From Pseudomonadota bacterium (lineage in GTDB: Bacteria; SAR324; NAC60-12), in NCBI GenBank assembly GCA_014381795.1, contig JACNKY010000364.1, positions 1-5,467 of the forward strand: a stretch of DNA of 5,467 nucleotides. The letters run 5' to 3'. The first letter of the stretch is position 1. The number at the start of each line of letters is the position of its first letter. The position numbers were made by a program, and so were the translations under genes. Shown one piece after another: positions 1-5,317 of the stretch. The notes beneath the pieces were generated by a model. The model was given only the letters and a program-made list of their open reading frames with translations, made no database searches and was not told where the DNA came from.

Positions 1-492
1 CTCCAAACCGATTGTTTTAGCTTCAGCAATTATTTTAGCTAATTCTGCCTGCTGAAAATAATATGTCAGAATTAAAGCCGCACTTGCACCGCGTACACGT
101 CCCTCTAACAGTTGGTATGGAGTTATTATGAACTCTTTATGCAACAAAGGCAAAACAGTTGCCTTACGTACAATTTCGAGTGTTTCAAGGGATCCTCCGA
201 ACCAATTTTCATCAGTAAGCACTGAGATAGCTTTTGCACCTCCGGATATATAATCGCGTACAACTTCTTCCGGATCAAGACTCTCTACATTTTTGCGACC
301 GGGTGCTTTCGATTTTACCTCTGTAATCAAAGATATTGCTTCGTCGGGTGCTCTTAATAAAGCAGTGCGAAATTCCTCTGGATTTTCGAGCGACTCTGCT
401 CGACTGCGTAAATGTTTTTCAGAATTTACTTTCTGACGTTGAGCAACTTCTTTTAATTTAAGATCGTGTAATTTATCTAAAAATGTTCTCAT
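1..492 (-). CDS. trpC: Indole-3-glycerol-phosphate synthase-like protein (TrpC family), N-terminal part, truncated by window edge
   Basis: TrpC closes the indole ring of 1-(2-carboxyphenylamino)-1-deoxyribulose 5-phosphate in tryptophan synthesis, as a cytosolic (beta-alpha)8 barrel. Reading from the ATG at 492 gives 164 residues, about 60% of the usual 255-270. Family landmarks are seen in order: the EVK strand with the expected catalytic Lys at residue 60, GGAKAISVLTDENWFGGS (about 84-101), PLLHKEFIITPYQ (115-127) with the second catalytic Lys at 119, and RGASAALIL (134-142). The window ends at IGLE, just before the usual LVEVH strand. Oddities: the loop after Lys60 reads SKAPGRK where the family normally has a KxSPSxG-type segment, and the usual KDF is KEF. 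These are conservative but noticeable, so it may be a diverged paralogue rather than the housekeeping enzyme. No Shine-Dalgarno site is visible upstream; the start is chosen by homology. It is transcribed divergently from the transporter gene. The family is secure; the exact reaction is less so. Confidence 0.9.
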   Translation of the reverse strand, partial: MRTFLDKLHDLKLKEVAQRQKVNSEKHLRSRAESLENPEEFRTALLRAPDEAISLITEVKSKAPGRKNVESLDPEEVVRDYISGGAKAISVLTDENWFGGSLETLEIVRKATVLPLLHKEFIITPYQLLEGRVRGASAALILTYYFQQAELAKIIAEAKTIGLE

Positions 493-590
493 TGTTATGC
501 AGGTTCACAGAGTGGAAAAACATGATGCAGAAATAGCCACAGTCAGCAATAGAAAGTTATACAATCGCCATGCCTTTAGCCGTCACTCAC

Positions 591-620
591 TTCAAAATAT
601 CAGTTTCCTCACAGTATAAA
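591..620 (+). promoter_or_regulatory. Candidate sigma-70-type promoter for the transporter gene
   Basis: The 143-base gap between the divergent trpC-like and transporter genes (493-635) must hold at least the transporter's promoter. The best plus-strand candidate is TTCAAA (591-596), 18 bases, then TATAAA (615-620), matching the consensus at 4/6 and 5/6. Transcription would then begin about 627, leaving a leader of roughly 10 bases or fewer, which fits the absence of a Shine-Dalgarno site before the ATG at 636. The region is AT-rich, so chance matches are likely. I saw no convincing operator palindrome and no clear minus-strand promoter. Confidence 0.3.
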
Positions 621-635
621 ATAAATTAACATTTC

Positions 636-1475
636 ATGTCTTTATTTGTATTATCTTTAGTCCTTTTTTCAGCGTTCATGCACGCCAGTTGGAATCTGTT
701 TCTTAAAAAAAGTCCGGATCGTCTGGTAACGATGGCAACTCTGCATCTTGTCAGTGGTGTTATCGGAATGGCTGCAGTACCGTTTATTCCAATTCCACAG
801 CTTGAAAGCTGGCCCTATCTTTTCGCTTCGGTGATACTGCATTTAGGTTACCAGCTTTTTCTGGTTAAAGCCTACATTTATGGTGATCTGGGACAAGTAT
901 ATCCAATTGCAAGGGGGACCTCACCACTCTTATTAGGCTTTGTTTCTGTGTTTTGGCTTGGAGAAGAACTTAGCACAAAAATGATGTTTGCTATAGGACT
1001 GATCACTCTGGGTATATTCAGTCTCATGTTTCGCGGGAAAATATTTTACAGCCATACTCTCCGTCCTGTTTATTATGCGTTAGGAACAGGAAGTTTCATT
1101 GCTGCTTACACTCTTGCGGATGGATTAGGAGTTCGTTTTTCCGGAAATGCTGCTTCATACGTACTTTGGTTGATGGCATTAGAGTGCTGGCCTTTGTTGA
1201 CAATTACGCTTTTCATGCGTAAAGGTGCGGTACTGAGTTCCCTTCAGCAGAACTGGAAATTTGCTGTGCCGGGAGGCATTTTGTCAATTTCAGCATATGG
1301 AATTGTGGTCTGGGCCATGCAGAATTCTCCAATTGCTCTTGTATCTGCACTCAGAGAAAGCAGCGTTGTAATTGCCGCTTTGATGAGCATCTGGTTTTTG
1401 AAAGAGGAAACTACAGTAAAACATCTAATCGCGGTTGCGATGGTCGCCGGGGGAGTGATACTGACTCGTATATAA
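636..1475 (+). CDS. EamA/DMT-family membrane transporter
   Basis: This is a 279-residue inner-membrane protein of the drug/metabolite transporter superfamily, whose members export or import amino acids, metallophores, nucleotides and other small solutes. It is almost wholly hydrophobic, with about ten predicted membrane helices in two EamA repeats (roughly residues 1-133 and 142-279). Typical landmarks are HASWN at 16-20 in helix 1, GDLGQVYPIARGTSPL at 83-98, GE at 109-110 closing the first repeat, YTLADGLG at 158-165 opening the second, and ALRESSVVIAALM at 238-250. Length is normal for the family. The ATG at 636 fits the usual short N-terminus before HASWN, although no ribosome-binding site precedes it. 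It is the first gene of a plus-strand group and is divergent from the trpC-like gene. The substrate cannot be read from the sequence. Export of a product made by the neighbours is an inference. Confidence 0.9.
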   Translation: MSLFVLSLVLFSAFMHASWNLFLKKSPDRLVTMATLHLVSGVIGMAAVPFIPIPQLESWPYLFASVILHLGYQLFLVKAYIYGDLGQVYPIARGTSPLLLGFVSVFWLGEELSTKMMFAIGLITLGIFSLMFRGKIFYSHTLRPVYYALGTGSFIAAYTLADGLGVRFSGNAASYVLWLMALECWPLLTITLFMRKGAVLSSLQQNWKFAVPGGILSISAYGIVVWAMQNSPIALVSALRESSVVIAALMSIWFLKEETTVKHLIAVAMVAGGVILTRI

Positions 1476-1529
1476 GTTTCTCATGTTTGCTGCAGTTAAA
1501 AAAAGTATCTAAACGTCAACTTGTAATTT

Positions 1530-1565
1530 CAACTATAAGGAGAAAACTTAATGATATTATAGTTG
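1530..1565 (+). repeat. 9-bp inverted repeat enclosing a Shine-Dalgarno and a three-codon ORF
   Basis: The arms CAACTATAA (1530-1538) and TTATAGTTG (1557-1565) are perfectly complementary around an 18-base loop. Outer segments CTAAAC (1509-1514) and GTTTAG (1568-1573) are also complementary and could extend the structure past a bulge. The loop region carries AAGGAG (1537-1542), 8 bases before an ATG at 1551 that reads only ATG ATA TTA TAG. The stem is AT-rich and lacks a T tract, so it is a poor terminator. It could be a leader structure of the downstream genes, a relic of a decayed third small-protein gene, or chance. Confidence 0.4.
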
Positions 1566-1749
1566 TAGTTTAGACAATATTTCTCGCTTTGTAAGTTATA
1601 ACACGGTTTCATGACTTTTACAGGTTCATCATTTTTTCTCAAAATTTATAAATTAATTCTTCTGGTCTGTATATTGCAAAATTATAAATAACACCTCATT
1701 TTTAGCAGATAATAAATGAAGGTGATTCACTTATATTTCAATAACATAG

Positions 1750-1755
1750 AAGGAG
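1750..1755 (+). promoter_or_regulatory. Ribosome-binding site that fixes the start of the first small protein
   Basis: AAGGAG lies 5 bases before the ATG at 1761. An upstream in-frame ATG at 1716 would add 15 residues but has no Shine-Dalgarno site. The paralogous protein also begins at the position equivalent to 1761, so 1761 is the preferred start. Confidence 0.75.
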
Positions 1756-1760
1756 ATGAC

Positions 1761-1934
1761 ATGAGTATTTCACGAGATCAAATCAATGAGGCAATGTCTA
1801 GATTCATGGGCTGCGGAGGTTCAATTCGACGTATTGAAAGAGTAGTTGGTGAGCCGATTTTGGGCAGTGATATTTGGCTGACGGAGGACACTATGGAACT
1901 CGTCGAAACAAATGATTTTGATTTACTGGGATAA
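1761..1934 (+). CDS. Small acidic protein of unknown function, first of a tandem paralogous pair
   Basis: This 57-residue protein belongs to no family I recognise. It has 11 Asp/Glu against 5 Lys/Arg, no signal peptide and no membrane segment. The N-terminal segment (ISRDQINEAMSRF, 3-15) looks helical. A Gly-rich turn with one Cys (GCGGS, 17-21) follows, then a charged Arg-rich stretch (RRIER, 23-27) and an acidic tail ending TNDFDLLG. It aligns without internal shifts to the protein encoded at 2027-2185 (23 of 52 aligned positions identical), except for a five-residue segment CGGSI (18-22) present only here. Reading-frame conservation between the two copies, with an indel of whole codons, argues that both are translated. 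Possible roles are a small regulator or carrier protein, or a precursor peptide for modification; none is demonstrated. No protease, modifying enzyme or immunity gene is recognised next to it. Confidence 0.75.
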   Translation: MSISRDQINEAMSRFMGCGGSIRRIERVVGEPILGSDIWLTEDTMELVETNDFDLLG

Positions 1935-1951
1935 TATCCAGTTTTGAATAA

Positions 1952-1991
1952 TTTTGTGTATGTGTGACAGGCAGTTAAACAAAACACAAAA
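1952..1991 (+). repeat. Weak 8-bp inverted repeat between the two small-protein genes
   Basis: TTTTGTGT (1952-1959) and ACACAAAA (1984-1991) are perfect complements around a 24-base loop, in the 92-base spacer between the paired genes. The stem is AT-rich and the loop is large, so it would be marginal in RNA. It could modulate expression of the second copy. It may equally be chance in an AT-rich spacer. Confidence 0.2.
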
Positions 1992-2017
1992 AGTATATAA
2001 GAATATTTTAACTAATT

Positions 2018-2023
2018 AGGGGA
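2018..2023 (+). promoter_or_regulatory. Ribosome-binding site of the second small protein
   Basis: AGGGGA precedes the ATG at 2027 by 3 bases. The spacing is short but usable, and the site supports translation of a gene that is easily missed because of its size. Confidence 0.55.
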
Positions 2024-2026
2024 ATT

Positions 2027-2185
2027 ATGGATATTTCAAGTGATCAACACAATGAAGCAATGGCCAAATTTTTGGTCAGCCGCTATGAAAGGATTGTTGG
2101 TGTTACTGTGATGGGCAAAGAACCCTGCCAATATGAGAGTACCTTAGAACGTATTCAAACACATGATTCTGATTTTTTTGGCTAG
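2027..2185 (+). CDS. Small acidic protein of unknown function, second of the tandem paralogous pair
   Basis: This 52-residue protein starts at the ATG at 2027 and ends at TAG 2183-2185. It matches the protein at 1761-1934 along its whole length: the shared N-terminal pattern is MxISxDQxNEAMxxF, then RxER-VG at 19-25 here, and the C-terminal pattern is ETxE- or STLE-type residues followed by TxDxDxxG. Compared with its sister it lacks the five residues CGGSI, so it has no Gly-rich turn. Its single Cys (Cys34) is at a different place. It has no membrane segment or signal peptide. Differences between the copies concentrate in the middle while both ends are kept, as expected of old duplicates under selection. 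The phosphorylase gene follows 52 bases later on the same strand, so the two may be cotranscribed. The function is unknown. Confidence 0.75.
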   Translation: MDISSDQHNEAMAKFLVSRYERIVGVTVMGKEPCQYESTLERIQTHDSDFFG

Positions 2186-2237
2186 TAGTTCAAATTAAAA
2201 AAGTTTTAGTTTAAAAAGTCCGTCCCGTTCAGATTTC

Positions 2238-3017
2238 ATGAAATCAATCCAATACGCCATTATAGGCGGTACCGGTGTTTATGACAGCGGTGTTGCCTCA
2301 GACAAGGTTTCCGTACAAACGGAATTTGGTGAGATTGAAGTAGATATTGCTGAGGTTCAAGGTAACTCCATTGTTTTCCTTGCAAGGCATGGCAAGCAAC
2401 ATGGAATCCCTCCCCACCGTATTAATTACCGTGCAAATATAAAAGCATTGCAGAAACTTGGAGTTAAGCAGATTTTTGCAACTGCGGCAGTAGGCTCTTT
2501 AAATCCGGATTTCCCTACAGGATCACTGGTTTTGCTTGCTGATTTCCTGGATATGACAAAACAACGTCCGCTAACATTTTTTGAGGGTGGTTTAGACGGA
2601 GCAAAGCATGTGAATATGGATGATCCGTATTGCCAAAACTTACGCCAACAGTTGACAGACACAGCAATTCAGCATAAAGTTAATTTCACAGGTGATGCGG
2701 TTTATATCTGCACAGAAGGCCCGCGTTTTGAAACAGAAGCTGAAATAAAGATGATGAGACAATGGGGGGCAGACGTTGTCGGAATGACAAGTGTACCTGA
2801 AGTTGTTTTGGCCAAAGAACTTGGGATGTGTTATGCGTCAGTTGGGTTTGTGGTTAATATGGCAACCGGAATGGAAAGCGGTCCCATTCAACTTGTCGAA
2901 ATTGAGGAAATGCTGTCGCGGAACAAAAAAATAATTAACCGACTGTTTTTGGGTATTTTCTCAAAAAAACCGGATCAGCAAAACTGTGCCTGTGCCGATT
3001 CAATTGTCTATTTGTAG
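2238..3017 (+). CDS. mtnP: S-methyl-5'-thioadenosine / 5'-thioinosine phosphorylase (purine nucleoside phosphorylase family)
   Basis: The family cleaves methylthioadenosine (or methylthioinosine) with phosphate to give the purine base and 5-methylthioribose 1-phosphate, clearing an inhibitory by-product of SAM use and feeding methionine salvage. The 259-residue length is usual. Landmarks in order: GGTGVYDS (10-17, phosphate-binding loop), ARHG (49-52), HRINYRANI (60-68), TAAVGSL (82-88), EGPRFET (160-166), GMTSVPEVVLAKELGMCYAS (182-201) and NMATG (207-211). The last motif has Asn207 where human MTAP has an Asp that recognises the 6-amino group of adenine, so preference for adenine or hypoxanthine is open. 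The C-terminus carries a CAC pair (250-252). There is no Shine-Dalgarno site before the ATG at 2238, but the start agrees with the family N-terminus. It is the last gene of the plus-strand group, and its 3' end overlaps the oppositely oriented MBL gene by 10 bases. No other methionine-salvage gene is in the window. Confidence 0.92.
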   Translation: MKSIQYAIIGGTGVYDSGVASDKVSVQTEFGEIEVDIAEVQGNSIVFLARHGKQHGIPPHRINYRANIKALQKLGVKQIFATAAVGSLNPDFPTGSLVLLADFLDMTKQRPLTFFEGGLDGAKHVNMDDPYCQNLRQQLTDTAIQHKVNFTGDAVYICTEGPRFETEAEIKMMRQWGADVVGMTSVPEVVLAKELGMCYASVGFVVNMATGMESGPIQLVEIEEMLSRNKKIINRLFLGIFSKKPDQQNCACADSIVYL

Positions 3018-5272
3018 GAGCTACTAATTATCGTCTGAGACTCACGTCTTTCAGACTGTTCCAGCATTTTCCAGCGTATAATCGGAATATTCTGTAGGAT
3101 TTCAACGTCTGTTATGCTGTAGATATCGGCTTGAGAGATTGCCCTTGCGTCACTGCATTTTGAATCACTCGAGTTCATATTTTCTCCTCCCCAAAAATCA
3201 CCTATTTCCACTACATGCTGACTCTCTTTTTTACCTGCTGCGTGGCTGATAAGTTCAACTTTACCATTTTTAACCAGCATTAGCCCATCGCACTCTATCT
3301 TTCCACCTTTCTTGTATTTTGTGAGTGTTATGCTTTGAGCAATCTGACTTTGAATGGGAGAAGAAATAGATTCTCCAAATAACCATGTCTGCTGTAAAAA
3401 CTCAATAGTCTCCTGTGTTTTTTGAATTTGTTCTAAAAGATGATTGCGGTTGACAAATTCATTGAACAAAACAGCCGGTATTTTGAGGGTTTCAATATGA
3501 CTTAAGGTACGGTAAGTCCCTGTACTCTTTAGACCAAAAATGACAGCTAGGTCACCAATTAGAGTTCCGCTTGATAAAGGATAACTTGATTTATCCCGCG
3601 GAGAAAGCAACTCTGCTACGCCTGTAAGAACCAAACGCACATGTTTTGGAGTTTCCTGATCTCGGAGCAGAATAGTACCGGCGTTGATAGATTCCCGCTC
3701 ACAATTAAGCAGCATGTGAATTTCACCGATCTCTACGTTTGGATAATATCCCCGCAGATAATCCGCACCAAACTCCAGTGCATAATCCTCATGCCCTTCT
3801 ATCAGCGTATCCGTACTTCCAAAGCTAACCCCGCAGCCAATTACTTTTTCTTCCTGTGTTAGTTTTTGGGCAGTATGTGCCAAAATGATTTTACCAGATT
3901 TGTCATTCTTAAAATCAATTGCCTTGCCGTGAATCAATCCACCGCCGATATCAATTTTCTTCACCGCAACAGGCTGGAGGTATTCTTCCCAGACTTTTTT
4001 AAACATCTCCAGACTGATGCCTGGTAGTTGCGGATTTTCTTCAACCATCTTTTTCAACACAGTGTGAGAAGAAATGTCTGCTAAATGAGCGTAAGTCGCA
4101 TAACCATCTTCCCAAAGTGTCCTGAAAAACAAAATATTTGTTTCAACAGGATGTGGAGAATAAACCGGCTTTACTTCAAGACCATCAATATTGTTCCAGA
4201 CATCCAGTTCTAAGTCATAAACTTCAAAAAAATCTTCAAATGCCTTTTCATTGATTGACATCAGAGCGGAAAGCTTTTTTGTTACAGATGCTCGTACAAT
4301 TGGTGTTGTGTAATACTTGATGCGGTGATTTGCTCGGATTAGTGAAGTCAGGCCGGCAAAATGGTCATCATGGGCGTGTGTGTGAAATACGCCTTCGACC
4401 TCATTCACGTCAACACCGATTGAGTTCAGCGTGTGCGTGATGTTTGGTCCAACATCAATCAAATAAATTTTTCCCTGAAAACTGAGGACACTGGCCATGC
4501 AGGGCCGATTAATATCCCAACCGTCACCTTCTCCTGTATGAACTACAGAGAAATATTCACGTTTGAAATGGTGGTGCTCAAGTTCGTAAGGAGTCACATA
4601 ACGTTCAGTTTTATCAAGATTCAGATTTATTTCTACTCTTTCATCTTGATAAGTGAATTCGTAACAATTCACACTTTTCCTCTGAACCATTACACCGTTT
4701 AGAACTTCCACAGGTTCATGGTTGACAATTCGAGCTTCGAGCAGATCAGTACTTGAACGTATTGCACCAAAGGAAAAGTAGAGTTTTATCCGCATCATTT
4801 CTTCTGCAAGCTCCTTTGAAATTCCTGTATCCAGAATTTCTTGCAAACTAGTCAGACCATAATTCCCCCTGTAAATGTATTCCATCTGGGCATTCACCAC
4901 GTTCCTGCTTCCTATGAGCAGAGGTTTTGCACCAGTATTGTTGGGGTGATTCGGCAAAAGCATGCCTTGACGGTAAAGCATCTGCAGAACTGGAAACTCA
5001 GCTAAATTTGCAAAGTCTCCATTTTGCACACTTAAATCGGAAAGTAGAATTGCATTCGGGCCGGTTTCGCTGGTCACAGAACCGTGAGGATGATGAAAAG
5101 CCGAGCCCGGCTCTAATGAACCGACATTTCGATCAAAACTGTTGATTTTACCGGCTTTCATCAAATGCTTGACACTATCAGCCGGACAACCGCAAAGGAT
5201 GTATAAATCTGCCTCAGGAACTTCAAGCCAGAAGACACCTGTCGTAATTTTAGTTTTAGAGATTTTTGACAT
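3008..5272 (-). CDS. Metallo-beta-lactamase-fold protein with two C-terminal cyclic-nucleotide-binding-like domains
   Basis: A 754-residue soluble multidomain protein. Residues 1 to about 235 form a domain I cannot assign, with a CGC motif (about 28-30), SETGPNAILLSD (68-79) and a well-conserved-looking YRQGMLLPNHPNNTG segment (100-114). Residues about 238-480 are an MBL fold: VFHTHAHDDHFAGL holds HxHxDH as His299, His301, Asp303, His304. Further likely metal ligands are His374 (SPHPVET), Asp399 (AHLADI) and His448 (IHGK), so a dinuclear metal hydrolase or redox site looks intact. Residues about 520-609 resemble a cNMP-binding beta-roll (LTGVAELLS, then GTLIGDLAVIFG), and about 631-739 a second, more degenerate copy (LVKNGKVELIS, then VEIGDFWGGE). 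Both lack the usual Arg-containing phosphate cassette, so nucleotide binding is doubtful. The start is uncertain: ATG 5272 is preferred over an in-frame TTG at 5290, and neither has a good Shine-Dalgarno site. It lies 45 bases after the MoaD-like gene, probably in one operon. The substrate is unknown. Confidence 0.85.
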   Translation of the reverse strand: MSKISKTKITTGVFWLEVPEADLYILCGCPADSVKHLMKAGKINSFDRNVGSLEPGSAFHHPHGSVTSETGPNAILLSDLSVQNGDFANLAEFPVLQMLYRQGMLLPNHPNNTGAKPLLIGSRNVVNAQMEYIYRGNYGLTSLQEILDTGISKELAEEMMRIKLYFSFGAIRSSTDLLEARIVNHEPVEVLNGVMVQRKSVNCYEFTYQDERVEINLNLDKTERYVTPYELEHHHFKREYFSVVHTGEGDGWDINRPCMASVLSFQGKIYLIDVGPNITHTLNSIGVDVNEVEGVFHTHAHDDHFAGLTSLIRANHRIKYYTTPIVRASVTKKLSALMSINEKAFEDFFEVYDLELDVWNNIDGLEVKPVYSPHPVETNILFFRTLWEDGYATYAHLADISSHTVLKKMVEENPQLPGISLEMFKKVWEEYLQPVAVKKIDIGGGLIHGKAIDFKNDKSGKIILAHTAQKLTQEEKVIGCGVSFGSTDTLIEGHEDYALEFGADYLRGYYPNVEIGEIHMLLNCERESINAGTILLRDQETPKHVRLVLTGVAELLSPRDKSSYPLSSGTLIGDLAVIFGLKSTGTYRTLSHIETLKIPAVLFNEFVNRNHLLEQIQKTQETIEFLQQTWLFGESISSPIQSQIAQSITLTKYKKGGKIECDGLMLVKNGKVELISHAAGKKESQHVVEIGDFWGGENMNSSDSKCSDARAISQADIYSITDVEILQNIPIIRWKMLEQSERRESQTIISSSYK

Positions 5273-5317
5273 TCTGGTTCTAGTAAACAAATTTCATTGA
5301 CTACAGTTTTCCAAAAA

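Larger units (their letters stand above)
1476..1760. other. AT-rich intergenic region upstream of the small-protein pair
   Basis: This 285-base gap contains no credible gene. It holds the stem-loop at 1530-1565, several TATAAA-like stretches (for example 1647-1652 and 1683-1688) that could serve as a -10 element for the small-protein genes, and the ribosome-binding site of the first small protein at its right end. None of the TATAAA sites has a good -35 partner, so no promoter is called. No G+C-rich hairpin followed by a T tract is seen after the transporter gene, so termination there is not evident. The gap size suggests that the small-protein genes have their own promoter or leader. Confidence 0.5.

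Noticed and set aside
1716..1760. Upstream in-frame ATG extending the first small protein by 15 residues
   Set aside because: It has no ribosome-binding site, AAGGAG lies just before the internal ATG at 1761, and the paralogue begins at the equivalent of 1761.
1806..1826. Double-glycine (bacteriocin-type) leader cleavage site at GCGG in the first small protein
   Set aside because: The residues before the Gly-Gly do not fit the usual hydrophobic pattern (position -4 is Gly), the sister protein lacks the whole CGGSI segment, and no peptidase-transporter gene is nearby.
1778..1987. Minus-strand open frame opposite the first small protein
   Set aside because: It runs antisense through the coding region of a protein supported by a paralogue and a ribosome-binding site, and its product is Ser/Ile-rich with no recognisable feature.
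3033..3056. Stem-loop GTCTGAGA / TTTCAGAC just past the phosphorylase stop codon as a terminator
   Set aside because: The stem has one G-T pair on the plus strand and a mismatch on the minus strand, there is no T tract after it, and it lies inside the coding sequence of the convergent MBL gene. It could be chance.
3641..5145. Plus-strand open frames opposite the MBL gene (3641-3862, 4433-4702, 4927-5145)
   Set aside because: They lie antisense to a long gene with intact MBL motifs, and their translations show no family resemblance.
5273..5290. TTG at 5290 as the start of the MBL/cNMP-like protein
   Set aside because: It adds only six residues (MFTRTR) with no better ribosome-binding site than the ATG at 5272. 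It cannot be excluded, but it is less likely.
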